This document shows positions 49,901 to 62,736 of a DNA stretch of 64,000 nt, piece after piece. The first letter of the stretch is position 1. Every line of letters begins with the position of its first letter. The stretch is from Nymphaea colorata. Taxonomy: Eukaryota > Streptophyta > Magnoliopsida > Nymphaeales > Nymphaeaceae. The stretch spans positions 26,554,131-26,618,130 of the forward strand of contig NC_045140.1 of the NCBI RefSeq assembly GCF_008831285.2, in the 5' to 3' direction. The position numbers and the translations under genes are program-made. Below the pieces are notes generated by a model. The model was not told where the DNA came from. It did no database searches and worked only from the letters and a program-made list of their open reading frames with translations.

Positions 49901-52900
49901 TGCATTCGTTCTTTCCTTCATTTTTTGCTGGAAGCAGGCCACAGTAATCTTGTTTGATAAAAGAGATAGGGACACACGGGAACATGGTCATGATGAGATG
50001 TCATCACCTATTAACAAATTGCATCCGCAGTCACAGAAAGCAGAACCATGTTGGTTAGAAGTCTTATGCCTGCATAAGGACAAAGCTTAGACAGGATAGG
50101 TTTTGTCAGAGCATAGCCGAGTTCCTTGTCATGGCCAGGTCACAAGGCCCACAAGTCTTTCAAACGGACAAAGTTTTATTTTGAAAGCACCTCTTTCTTC
50201 TCTAGTCAAAAGAGCTACCAAGCTGTGTCTGTCCACAATGCTTTCTCTTTTAGCCTCACCAATACTTTTAGTGTTACTGTGCAAGCAGCCGCTTCATGTT
50301 ATTAAAACTCAATCCAGACAAATTTCGTCCCGAGGAAAAGTAAGTCATTTTCTTCCCTAGGAAGACTCTTATTCATTTCGCATTAAATTGTGACACTGCC
50401 GCAACTTATAGTATTTGTTATCCAAAGATCATGGCTGTAAAGGAGTAGCATGCATGTGTACAACTATAACCTTGTTTCTGTCAACCCAGCCTACCATTCT
50501 CTGTCCAACATTTTCTTATTTCTGAAACTATGAGCTGCATCCAAAATCATATCTGAGAAATTCCAAGTTCGGGAACGTCACAGCAAAAGCGTGGCTTTAG
50601 GAAGTTGCTCCTGTTTTTCCTCTTGGCTTTTCTCTCTTATTCTGCACATTCTTTATGGGTTGCCTTTTGCACTATAACTTGGAAAAAAGATTACATTTGA
50701 CATGATAAGGATAGCTAGTTACGTAATAGATTCCAATAAGTTATTCCTTCCTACTCTCTGCTACGCTTTTGGCCACCGAAGGCAAATATTCAACTGATAT
50801 TCACTGGTTCCGTTAGGTTCGTTTCGTGAAACCATACTCACAGCCTAGAAAACCCTTTGGCAAATGTTCCAACTGAGAATACTTGAACTTATTGCTTACA
50901 AGTATCACTTATGGGATTTTGCTGGAAAAATCTATAGAAATTATGATAAAAACGTAGGCTTTTCTGCATTGATGATAATAGCTGAACAGGGTTGGAAGAA
51001 TTTTTGCAAAAGTGCAAGAGAGCTGTTGATGCGCATTCAACAAATTGATAGTGATTATTATCCCGAGGTATTTATCCTTTCATACGGAATACAAAGTGAT
51101 TGACGGCCTTATAAAGCTTCAGAAGTACGCTTATGTTATTTTTGCAGACTTTACATCAAATGTTTATAATCAACGCCGGACCTGGTTTCAAGCTGCTCTG
51201 GAACACTGTTAAAGGTTTTCTCGATCCAATGACTACTGCAAAGATAAACGTATGGATGCTATATGGCTTCTAAAATGAGTTTGAGCTTCTGAAGAAGCAT
51301 TTGAGCTGCCAATATACTAATTTACACTTTTGGTGCAGGTGTTAGGCCAAAAATACCAGTTCAAGCTACTCGAAAATATTGACTCGCGGTATCTTTGGGT
51401 CTCTGTTATCTTTGAGTCTTGGGATCTGATGGATCAGCAACGTTTTTCTCATTATTTTATTTTTACTATCTTCAGCCAGCTGCCGGACTTCCTGGGTGGA
51501 TCTTGCACATGCAGTGCAGAAGGGGGTTGTCTTAGATCTGGCACAGGGCCTTGGCATGATCCTGAAATTATGAAGGTGTTGTTTGCGGATTATGCTTTAT
51601 TTATGAATATTACTTCATTTAGATATAAGGGTTTTTGGAGCTCTGATGCTGAAATCTCACAGTTAACTTCTTTTGCTTGTTTAGCTTGTACACAACGGAG
51701 AAGTCAAAATCAGACAAGTCAATAGAGATTCAGATGCATGGCTGGGAACAAAATCAAATGCTAGGCCGTCATATCTAAAAGTACAATTTCAAACTCTGAA
51801 TGTTTGCTCCCTAATTCTCATGCTCTGTTTTATGTATTGTGTATTTCAATATGATGCAGGGAAGAAGTAGTGACACTTCTACAGTTGAGTCTGGGTCTGA
51901 TTTTGATGATCTTGGTTCTCCAGTTGGTTTGAGGGGTTCTTTGTTCATTCCGCTGGACCCAGTTCATGAAGAAGTTAGTTCCTTTTTTAACTTGCTTGGT
52001 TTGCTAGATTTGTGTGAGTAAAACCTCTTTCAGAACATTCTCACTGCCATTTCAACCAGGAGGTTTTAGCTCCTCTCTCTTACTCGTCTCAAAAGAGATA
52101 CTCATTGGCGGAGCGTATTCTAATCTGCCATTCACATTAATCTTTTTCTTTTTCACCCCTGTTTTTTGCAGGTGCGAACTACTGATACCTCTTATCATAG
52201 TTGTGATGATCATTTTGGTGTTGTTGATAAGGTAGTAGATTACGGTCAAAGGGTAACCCTTGAAAGAAGGGCATCAATTTGGAAGAGCAGAGATTCCTCC
52301 GCTACTGATGGTATAATAACTAGGAACATTCTTGAATACCTTTCCAGGAACAAAGTACCAGTAGATGAACTGCCTTTGATTATAATTTAGTGCTCTTTAT
52401 GAGAGAGATGGGCTTGCTTGTTCAGAATTTTTCATTCATCCAACACCTGTATAGTTTTCTCTTTGTTCGATTTTTCTGTTTAGGGCAGACATCTAGTTTG
52501 GATGTTTGGAGTAAGGGTCGGCATCGGGCCGATCCGGCCCGATAGCCTGGGTTTCGGCCGGGCCCAGCCCATTTAAAATTTAAAAATAATATTTTAATTA
52601 AAAATAATTTTTAAATATAAAATATATTTATAAATAATAAATATATATTATTAAAACAAAAAAAATTAAAAAATTAATTTTTTAATCTGCTAAACAGGCC
52701 GGGCCCGACCCAGGCCAGGTTTTTCCCGGCCCAGGCCCCGGCCGGCGGCGGCCCAGTCCGATGCCCAGGCCTAGTTTGGAGTCTTTGGACATATGTGTGC
52801 AGGTTATTTTTTATTGTTTCCTCGATTAACTTTCAGCTTCCCAAACTCAGATTGTTCCCCTGACAAAACTGTATCTCTTTGTAAAATATTTTCAAGATAT

Positions 52901-54124
52901 ATATATATCTTGGAAATATGTTCTAGAAGTATTCATGTACGTATGCTGTTCCCTCGTTTGTGAAGATGTCACTGTAGTTACTAGATTAAAGTTTCTATTT
53001 AATCAATTTTTTTTGTGCTACTTCTTACTTTTGATACTTGTGGGTGTTAAATATCGGTGAAATGTGATGGCTTGTAGTTATTGGTTGGTCTTCAGGTGCT
53101 AAAGTTGTCGGCACTACCGAAATGAGGTCAGACAATTATTTCTCGTGTATGGTGAGATTTTTCGTCAGACTCCTTATCGAAGTGTTTGCACTATTCCGTT
53201 TCCTCTTTAGCGGCCAGAAACACCAAGAAGCTATCCGTCTCCCAAACGCGATGAAACATGACCAGGTTGCTCATCTCTCTGTCTTGGAAGAATGTGCTCG
53301 CCCATGTTTAGAACGTCTTCAGAGACTCGAGACCATGGTTGGTGAACTAAGCGCAAAACCAGCTGTTCTTCCTGAAGATAAGGAGAATCTGCTCCTTGAT
53401 TCACTTGATCGGATCAGATCTGTGGAACTTGATTTGGAGAAGACAAAGAAAGTAAGTGCGTTGACTACATTTTATTCATTAGCCTGCTGGTCACATAATA
53501 TTCACTATATTCTAGGTTTGCATATCCTGATGGATCAAAGTCTTCAGATATTCAAGTATCGTGTGACATACTAACACGCTTTCTATTCGCGAGAGTTAAT
53601 ATCTGGGTCGTCTTTAAAGTTTGTTCCTTTTCTTTAGCAAAATTAGGAAAAGGATTGTGAAGCCGAAAACTTAGAAAAGGACATATTCCTGCCTATACAT
53701 AAGCTGCATCAACATCTCGATAACCTGACATACCATTGTTTCATTTGCGTCTAAGAACCTCAAAAATCATGTAAATTGACACGGGTGGTTCAGATGATAA
53801 TATCCAATAGAGATTATGATTGTGAATATCCGTATTTCACTCTGACCTCTGTAGATATACTAGGAATTCCTGAATCTGATCTTCCTCTTTCTGAAACTCG
53901 CAGGCAATACAGTCTACATTGCTCAAACAATTAGAGATTGCTGAATCCCTCGAGACACTGCGCGATGTCAAGGCACAGGTAACCGTGTGGCGCATTTCTT
54001 AAGATCTCTTATAGCATATATTGCACCCCCCACGCATATTCATGTAGACTATGCAGAGAGGGCGCAGGATTTTCTCATCCTTCAATTATTCTTCACTCTT
54101 GTGCAGAAAAGGGCCCTTTGTTGA
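46933..54124 (+). CDS. Sec14-nodulin (SFH-type) phosphatidylinositol/phosphatidylcholine transfer protein
   Basis: Fourteen exons join exactly to 594 codons (593 aa): 46933-46939, 47930-48209, 48764-48863, 49365-49631, 50990-51067, 51148-51249, 51339-51388, 51476-51575, 51685-51780, 51860-51973, 52172-52310, 53096-53451, 53904-53978, 54107-54124. The N-terminus is charged with [20 protein letters not shown] (23-42). The CRAL-TRIO N-lobe lies at about 68-130 ([17 protein letters not shown]), the Sec14 lipid-binding lobe at about 135-315 ([50 protein letters not shown]). A serine/acid linker follows, then the C-terminal nodulin-type region (about 450-593) with a hydrophobic stretch and a coiled coil ([16 protein letters not shown]), ending KRALC. 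Such proteins present phosphatidylinositol to PI 4-kinase and support polarised membrane growth. Only the first two or so residues are encoded in exon 1. Confidence 0.95.
49708..50070. repeat. 188-bp imperfect tandem duplication in SFH intron 4
   Basis: The segment starting CCACATGCATTCGTTCTTTC (49708-49895) is repeated from 49896 to about 50070 with few substitutions and small length differences. Both copies lie wholly inside the 49632-50989 intron and keep no coding frame of the gene. Confidence 0.95.
52512..52773. mobile_element. hAT-like MITE with 8-bp target duplication in SFH intron 11
   Basis: The 262-bp element starts TAAGGGTCGGCATCGGGCCG and its reverse strand starts TAGGCCTGGGCATCGGACTG, giving imperfect inverted ends. 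It is flanked by identical GTTTGGAG copies (52504-52511, 52774-52781). Both ends are very GC-rich and the middle (about 52570-52690) nearly pure A/T. No ORF. It lies in the 52311-53095 intron, well away from both splice sites. Confidence 0.85.
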
Positions 54125-55097
54125 GAGGACATGCATGAAAACTATAACGATACTCCGGAAAAATTCCCGAAGAATATACTTGTATAGGCATGTCCATTAT
54201 TTTCGTGTCCCATGAGCTTTTTTGGAGCTAATGTGGGCCAGGTGTCAATCATCATCACATAAGCAACCATACGGAAAGCAATTTCCTGTACATTTTGTCC
54301 GTCAGTCGTCACTAATGGAAATTTTACGCAAGTCATGCTCTCTTTCTGGCGATGGGGAAAGAAAGCGACGATATTCCCTTTTTGCCAATTTTATTGTGAT
54401 AATGTATTGATCAATGCAATTTCTTTGTTCACGAGATGGTTGACTTTTATTTGAACACGTACTAGTCAGTGGATTCCGAGGGGCACTAAATTCTATGTGC
54501 CCTGCGGCACTCGGCGAATATAACAAGATTTTGAAGTGAGGTACTGTTATATATATATATATATTTGCTACTGGAACAAAAACGACACCGCTTCCCCTTT
54601 GGGCAGAAATGCTCGCAGTTCAAATTCTATGGAAATCCTTTATTCCTGCATGCCGTTCCACCGCTTTATGTGCCCCCATTTGAGTTACAAGCCCGCTTTA
54701 CTGAGCTCGATCTGCAAACCTTTCATTCAAACTTGCTTTTCAGATAAATTAAGTTACGATTTTGCTGAAAAGACAGCTGTATTAGGAGCCTTACATTTTT
54801 TTTTTTTTTTTTTGGTTGACGCAAGTCAATTAAGAGTCTGCTGTTCACGCAGGTTAACGTCAGTTGAGAGGTAGATAAAATGCTAGTAACATCCTTGTCG
54901 TAACTCTAAATAATTGTAACGCAAGACCATCTAAGCTGAAACTTTTGTTGGGAAGGAGTGTCGCATACTTTTCTAGAATTGGAACAAAACGTCGACGAAT
55001 GCTTCCACATTTGCTAAAGGACATACCAAGGCCAGGATAGAGGCGCCATTTATGCAAAAGACGAGTGAAATGCGGAGGCTAAAAACCTTAACGATAA
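54125..55097. other. Convergent intergenic region
   Basis: The SFH stop (54124, plus) and the stop of the next gene (55098, minus) face each other across 973 bp that must hold both 3' UTRs. A short TA run (54551-54563) and a 19-base T run at about 54799-54815 are the only features. Confidence 0.6.
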
Positions 55098-58000
55098 TTA
55101 GTATTCTGTGAGACATAACATGAGGCCCCCGCTGCATATCCTATGTCTCTGCTTCACTCTTTCCACGATATGCTCTTCGTTGTGCAAGCACCTTAAATAA
55201 ACGTCCATATCAAACGAGCTAATAGAACTGGATTCACTTTTAGATTTTTCGTTGAACGGATCTCCAGTAACCCTATGGTATGAATCAACTGACATAAAGA
55301 ACTTCGAGTCATTTGCATCATCTGGGCTCCAACTACCTCGGCTGCTTGTTACATGCTCATTACTTTCACATCTCAATTTGCCTTCTACACTTATCACCTG
55401 CGATGGAAAAAATGTTAGTATGCATCAGTGACAAAATTAAGCAGGTTTCATAACGAATAGTCCAGGTATAAAAGGACCCATTGATGGTAACCTACAATCT
55501 AAATATTTAGCTATGAAAAACATATATCTTCAGCATGTGCAAGAGAATAGAGAAATTGGCCGGTTGAAAAAATTGAAACTAGGCGTTCAAGGATATGAAG
55601 ATTGACCTATGAGCATCAAATCTGGCTACTTTTAAGATATCCGTTGACAAAGAATAGTAGACTTAAATTCATTCCGGCGGGACAATTTTCATTAATAAAG
55701 TTGATATTGAACCATAACAGATCGGTTCTTCATTCTATGGACAACGTACAGGTGCTCTCCAACTGTTTCCTTTACACATGCTTTATGAAAAAATCATACA
55801 ACACCCACACGAAGGATGTATGTAAAGCAGTTTATGACACTAATGAAATTATAAAACGTAATTATGAAATAGGCCATAAAGAACATCAATGTTGGAACAT
55901 ACTAAGACACAACTCAGTCAAAAATGTAAACCAAGGTTTAGAACAAATGGAGACAATTTTCAAGCATGTCAACTGAAAAGTATATACATCTATCTTGAGA
56001 ATTAATAATTTTGTCAGCACACAAAACCATAGAAATAGAAAAATATAATTTCATCTCAAACTGTTCAGCAGTTGTGTCACGTGCATGCATTTACCTGAGC
56101 AAAGTCATGCATATGTCCCTTGGATATTGGTGTTTCAAATTTATCTCCCAACAAGAAGGATGAGTTATCGTGGCTTGTTTCCCACTGCAGCCAGGGAAGA
56201 AGAACCCCATCCGTGTCAGTAGGTAGGGGATTGCTGCATGCATTCCTTAAGACACAATCTCTAGAAAGTGTGATTTCTCCTAAAGTAGCATCACTTCGTT
56301 CATCATCAAAAGATGAAAAATCTGTATCTTCAACATTGGAAATGAAATCCTCAAAGTATTTCTCAGCCTCCTCGGTCAGGCGTCTTGACATTCTAGTTCT
56401 ATCAGTGCTTCTCTGAAAAAATAATGGATGGTATCAGCCAACTGAAGTGAGACACTGAGAAAATCAGAACTGAAATGCCAATGGAGGAGTTACTTTTCTT
56501 GATCGTGAAGACCTTGCAGGTTCAGGCTGCTTTGGATTCAGAAGCAGCTCTCCAACAATCTTAGAAAGTTCACGGCCTCGCTGCTCCTCAACAGCCAACT
56601 CAGCCAAAAGCTCACGCTTCCGCTTGTCCGACTAAGAAAAAGACATAGATTATCAACCATTATAAACGGTGTTAGACTGATGCAGCTAACCAGATACACA
56701 GATATTGCTGGTCAATTCAAATGATAAGACTATGACAGCCCCAAATCATATACACCAAACAAAGCAGAACTAGACATTAACAAGAATATCTTTTACAGGA
56801 AGAAAGCAGTAGCCACTTTTGCAACATTTAAAAAAAACAATTAAGATTTTTTCAGCAAATTAAGAAAAAAAGCAACTAACATATCTTTTTCTGTAAACTT
56901 TGTCATGACACCTAGCCAAGCCAGTAAACAGGTCAGTGGTCATAGGAAAGGGAAAGATAAGGCATGGAACTTATACAAGGAAAAAAAAGGAACCACAACA
57001 AAGTCTTATACTTTCTCTCGAATACTCTTGCTTGCATATGCAAAGAAATTTCCTAGAATTTTAGAAGTCAAAAGAACAGGAACACTCATGCGAAAACAAG
57101 AAGTTAATGACATTCATGCAATGGATATGATGAATGCAAACTGCAACTTCTACAAGATAGGTTAGTGGACAACCACTGTTTGCATCCCTTGTCAACCATG
57201 AATGCATGCACAAATATGCTAAATACATTTAATAAAATATGAATGTCGTAGTGAATTTTGAAAAGTTAAAACATGTCATAAATACACAATTAACTAACAG
57301 TTATCTAAAATACATTTAGAAACTTTTTTGTTTAATTGATACCATGTGTTGAGAACAAACATTTGTCAAGACATAAAACTTGACCAGATCATATTTGACA
57401 AAACAATTTCAAGTAAATAATACAAAGCTATGTTGTTGATATGAAACTCACATGGCATAAGGATCTGACAAAAAGAAGTACCAAGTTTTATCCACACCTA
57501 ACATTGTTAAATTAGTTTGACTCGCCATATTTGGACTCAGTGAGGTTTAATACCTGAATCCGAACCATTTACATGCCTCCAAGTAGATCTAAACTCAGAA
57601 ATTGTAAGGAACAACTACACAACAAGCAAGTACACATAATTGTTGCCGGTTTTGATCATAGAATGGACAGTAAAGCAAGATAGAAGATACATGAGTCCGA
57701 CTGAATCAAGCAATGAAGTTTTTAAGTGAGAACACAAATTAAATCTGTTCAAATCCCACCTTCCATGAAAAAACAATACATACTGAGATAGGACGCCATG
57801 TTGTTAGAAAAGAATATCTTAAGAAGACAATCAATCTCCCTATGTCTAATCAGAATATCAAATTGCTGATTTCTTCACCAAACCTTTGTGCTCTCCACAG
57901 TTCAATTTCCTCCTTAGTCTTTAATAAACTCAGTTACAGCTTTCCAAGTTTTGGGGGTCATAGAATGAACATGTAAATATATTATATGTCTGCTCTTTAC

Positions 58001-61000
58001 AGTTTACTTATATATATATATATATATTTGTTTATTTATTTATTTATTCATTTATCCATATGCAATTGCATATTATTGAATATATGTTTATCTGTTTGTA
58101 CATATGAATAAATATTTAATGCATATAGAGCTAGTTTCGACAATTCTTATTCTCATGCTTTTCTGTATTTTTGTTTCATACTTTCTGTATTTTATTTTTT
58201 ATTCTATGCTGTAGCAGGCTAGCAGCTTTAAGCTGGCCATTGGAGCTGCCAGACCTCTACTTTCTCCCACTCTCTTGTACATTTTGTTTATTTCACTCAC
58301 TAAAGTTTTTTAAGATTCGGGCCTTAGTGTGCACCAAGTGTTTGTGCTTTGTTTTTTCTGTGTCTTGTTTCTTCGCATGATATCACTTGGCTGTATTAAC
58401 GATTAGTAGTTATGCATCAAGCATGTGATATTCCACAGCTTCATATAATGCCATTAGGCCCAGGTTCAACGTGGGGTTCCACAGGTTTTTCAAAAATAAA
58501 ACTAGCAGAGAAATGAATTTAACAGGCAGATCATGAGGATAACCAGCAGGCAAGATTCCAAGTTGGCACCTTACAGAATTTTCAGCCATATACCAGTAAA
58601 CAGAATCCCCTCTACCAGGTATCTATGTTCTGAAGAATTGAAGAGGCTTTTCCCCCATAGTACCTGTTGCAATACTGCAGTATAATCCTTTTTTATCTTA
58701 TCAATTGCTTGTCTAACATCTTTAGCATTGCGTCCTAAGCAATCACCATCAGCTAGCTCATTTGAATTTGCTTTCACCATTGCCTTGCAAGAGACAAAAA
58801 TCAACAACAATGAGACAATAAGTTGATGTTTCATTTGTTAGTAATCAAGCCAAAAGTATCAAGAATCAGAAGCCATATACCATAGATGGAGGAAAGGATT
58901 CAAAAATTCAAACTTACATGTTCAAGCTCTGTCTTGATCACAGCTACAGCCTGCCTGACTTCTTTACGCATAGCCTGTCTGACTTCTTTACGCATAGCTT
59001 CATATGGTCCTGCTTCTGCACCAATTCCCTCGCCATCAGGATGTTCGGCCTGAAAGAAACACTTCTTTTAATAATTCACACTGTCATAAATATAACCATT
59101 TGACAGCTAGAAACAAGAGGATGTGAGGTACCTTTCTCTGAGCATAAACTGCCCTTATTGTCTTCTCTCCGTTTGTATCATAGCAAGTATCTTGTCCTTC
59201 ATCATCAGTCAGGGCAGAAGAATAGGCATGCTACCAAAAGAAGAACCAACAAGATTTCAAATTATTCAGCACATGCATTTTTAGAATAACAAAGCAACAT
59301 ACAGACATATACTCAAATGGCTAACCCGAGATGATGATAAGTCCCTTTGACTCAAAGATCTCCTCAAGCCACATTGATTGTTTGGAAGGCTGGCACGACG
59401 TGAGGATTTGTTTGAAAATCCATGTGTGGACTTCACACTCTCAGATGCCACAGGTTTAACATTATCAGCCAAAGTATGCAAAAGGTCTTTGTCACTCTAA
59501 AGCCAAGAACAAGAGAGAAAAAAATTAAATTACTTGACCTCAAAAATGAAACAGGAGGAGAGATTGCCAGATTCTACTTAGGCAGGAAATGAGTTAAATG
59601 CAGACCCAAAAAGAAAAAGGCTGAAAAGCACATTATTAATATCCTAATGCTCGAAATTCAATTTCTTTAGCAAAAAATTTCCATTGGAGCTAGTTTGAGA
59701 ACTTCCCGTGCTGAATGATGAATGCTAGGATTTGTCATCTGATTGCCTTCTTACAACTATAGAATTTGTTCCGAATTTTTTCTTACTAACATTGGCTACT
59801 GCCCTTGTTTTCAATAGAGGGAAGACTCAAGCAACACAACGTAGTTACCAGCACTTCTTCATTCCCACCCGAGCTAGGCTAAGTAGGATGGAAAGGGAGC
59901 AAGGAGCAGTTCATAACCACCAGGAGAGAAAGCAGATTGTGCCACAAGATACATTCATTTGGTTAAGCAACTCATTGGGCATTAGAAATCTAGTGATAAA
60001 GGTGGAATAAGGAATTCAACCTGGTTTTGGCTCATTGTTTGCAGGTGATGGAGATACAGCTAATGCATTGGAGAATTGGCCCAATTTCTATTGGACTTTG
60101 ATTGATATGGTGGGCTATCTATATTCTATATCATCAGATAACAATCTAGGCCATTGATAGCATATCCAATCTAGACATCACGTTTCAATATTCAAATAGC
60201 TGATCTCCTACTATCTTCAAATTTCAATAGTACCAAACATACGAACTGGCCTATACATGCCATAAGAGGTACCACAAAATAGCAGTGTTACTCATAGATA
60301 CTGCTAGTAACTGGAGATCACTGATTCGTTCTTGCTAACCATAGTTCCATTTATATGATTTGCTTCATAATATCAGCATTGATGCTCTTGCCCTACAGCC
60401 TGGAATAATACAAAGTACTCTGCTGGTAATTGTAGTCAAATTTTACAAGCCTGGAAATGTAAGACCCCTACCATTTAACATAACAGCTACATCAATTCAT
60501 GCAAATTTAAATGCTTAGTAAATCAGCTAATTTTAAACAACCAAAAGGGGAATGGATGTTCACTAGAATTCCATCGAACGAAATCATGCTGCAGACAATA
60601 AACTGCAAATCGAACCTCGCAAATGAGCATAAAGATCGTGATTTCCAAACTTGACTAATTAAAAAAATAGCCTCACTCAGAGAGTACCTCCGAATCACTG
60701 AACTGATACGGCGCAACAGATACCGAACGCCGCCGTCTGCCGCTATCAACAGAACCCTTCGCAGCCCCTGCGCCGTCAGCTAGCCTGCCCGGCCTCGAAG
60801 CCGACCGTCCTCTCCTCTTCACTGCCTCCGTTTCTGACAGCCTCGCACAAGAACCCCTCTGCGTCGCCCTTCCCCTATCCTCTTCAACAGCAACCTCAGC
60901 CAGAAACTCGTTCACAAGATCCTCAAGGCTAACCTCCGGAAACGCCGAGCCGCGCTCGGTGTTCACAAACCTCCCGGAGTTATCACCAGTTGCCCCGGAC

Positions 61001-61182
61001 TCCCGATCGCGGAATGCCGGGAAACGAGAGGGGCCGCGGCTGAGGCTCCGCGATCTTCGGTGGATTCCGCTCCGGTTAGACGATCGGGCATCTTCCTCAG
61101 TCCTCCGCGAGGACGTCGATGAATTCTCCCCCGCTCCGATCGGCGAACGCTTCGTCGTAGATTTGAACGCGGCGGTGGCCAT
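55098..61182 (-). CDS. Conserved plant Ser/Arg-rich coiled-coil protein of unknown function
   Basis: Eight exons join to 591 codons (590 aa): 60688-61182, 59326-59496, 59132-59230, 58918-59049, 58664-58783, 56494-56631, 56095-56412, 55098-55397. Every exon is a multiple of three, so all seven introns are phase 0. The start is the ATG at 61182; an upstream TTG-initiated extension is not used. The N-terminus is basic and Ser/Arg-rich (HRRSRSLSRGPSRFPAFRDR; RRRRSVSVAPYQFSDSE at 149-165), with SLEDLVNEFLAEVAVEEDRG between. The middle is charged and helical (EAMRKEVRQ repeats at 272-288; RKRELLAELAVEEQRGRELS from about 343), then an acidic RRLTEEAEKYFEDFISNVED motif and the end FDMDVYLRCLHNEEHIVERV. 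I recall this arrangement from uncharacterised plant proteins; no enzyme motif, signal peptide or membrane span is seen. SR-like phosphorylation or a cytoskeletal or nuclear scaffold role is only a guess. Confidence 0.9.
56632..58663. other. Large intron of the coiled-coil protein gene
   Basis: At 2032 bp this is the largest intron of the gene. It holds a short (TA)n run (58009-58027), an ATTT-type run after it and no recognisable element. The 86-aa plus ORF at 56905-57165 has no known domain. Confidence 0.6.
58950..58997 (-). repeat. In-frame 24-bp tandem duplication within exon 4
   Basis: The 24-bp unit at 58950-58973 recurs at 58974-58997 with one substitution. On the coding strand it gives AMRKEVRQ twice (residues 273-280 and 281-288). 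Reading frame and splice sites are intact. Confidence 0.95.
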
Positions 61183-62730
61183 CTCCAGCGAGAATCCCGG
61201 CTGGGGTAACAAACTCCGGTCACCGATTTCGACGCGCAACCAGAATTCGTCGTCTCTTCACATCTAGGGTTGGGATTTTTCAGGATCCTAGGGTTCACGG
61301 GAAGAGGAGGAAAGAAGAGGGGAGCCCGAGGCCGATAGAATGCAGCAGGTACGACATGGCGGAGGAAACAGAGAGTGAGAGAGACTTGAATTTCGGGATC
61401 GTCGGAATCTATCATTTCATTTGTGTAATTTTAATTTTGAGGGGTGGCGTTTCGGTTGAGGGGTTTAAATGGTCTTGACCGCCACGTGGCGGTGGAACCG
61501 CTGGCGGAAACGGTCGGGCCGTCGGATCAATTTGAAAGGAAAAAGAAGCGATCGACTTCCCGCCGTTGCTAAGCGAGCTCTAATTTAGTGCGATTAGGCC
61601 ACGTTAAATTCCTTAGGAGGGTTTAAACTTGGGCCGTCGATTTTGGAGGATGGACGACTAAGAAAGTGCCGGAACAAGCCTGTTGTTACACGGTTCAATT
61701 TTTCTTTCGTTTTTAATATCTACGGTATAAGTTTGTACCTAGACTGACCAATCAAACCACTACCCATACAAAAACTCCAAAGAACAAGGGACAACTAACT
61801 TTACCTCAACTCAAAGACTTAGTGATAAATAAAATACCAAACATTCATGAAGAATTTAAAGTGCAGTAAAAAATTTGCTTATAGCTAATCAAGCTGATCA
61901 TGAACTGGTGATTTGATTCCCATTCGACCTAGGACCAAAGACAAGGAGGAAGGTTAAAACTCAAAATTTTGAAATAGGTCCGGTTCTATCAAACAACGGA
62001 TGGATTTTGTAGAAATCGAACCCAATTCTAAAAACAAGTTCCAAATCCTTTAGGGGTTTTGAGTGCTTGTGCTCCATTAGGTTACGAGCACCTTAATTTC
62101 GTTCAATCAAACAAGGGAAGAACAAACCTGGAGAATTCCACCACACAAGATGGAGAATCAGAATTGGAATCCGGTTCGCATTCCATATGTTCGAGGACTG
62201 AAGTTCCTAAAAACTTCATTTCTATTCTGTGGGATCAAACCTTACCCATAGGAAGTATTTTCGAGATCCGCAGTTAAACAAATGGAGAACTTGTGTACCG
62301 TCCACTTATCTTATAAAGCAGGTGAAGAAAGATAAATTCATGGGGGGGCCGACTTTATTCACCAGGTTGGAAATCTGTCTGAGATTTCAGGGTCGACTTT
62401 TGTCCCCCTGTGGTCGTTCTTGCCATCTTCACTGTTTCTGGCTTCTCCTTCATCTTCATGTGAGATCAATCAACAAAGGCGAGCTGGAATGTTGCCACGA
62501 GTTTCGGATCATGAGGAAGAAGTGGTATTGCAAGAAAGCTACTCCACCGGTGCCCCCCATCGTCTTCGTCTCTTGGAGAAACGGTTTTGCTTCGCAAGAG
62601 ATTTGCATCTTGGACGAGATTCCCTCCCTTGACCAGTGACAGTGATTTCACATGTTACACATCTCCCTCCTTCCATGTGCAAGTGATCTTCTGTATGCAA
62701 GTAATCAAGCATAAGATGGCGATCATAACC
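61183..62730. other. Promoter side of the coiled-coil protein gene and intergenic DNA
   Basis: The first 350 bases are GC-richer and include CTAGGGTTC-type leader motifs on the minus strand at about 61262-61295 (AATCCTAGGG, CCAACCCTAG), typical of plant 5' leaders. A GGTCGGGCCGTCGGATC patch lies near 61510. Overlapping ORFs at 62229-62775 carry no known domain. Confidence 0.5.
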
Positions 62731-62734
62731 AGTC

Positions 62735-62736
<2 letters not shown>

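Noticed and set aside
51330-51725. 131-aa ORF starting inside the SFH gene
   Set aside because: It reads through exons 7 and 8 and the introns between and after them; it is a by-product of retained introns in an open frame.
61183-61239. N-terminal extension RVEIGDRSLLPQPGFSLE of the coiled-coil protein
   Set aside because: It would start at TTG; the first ATG in frame is at 61182 and fits the family start.
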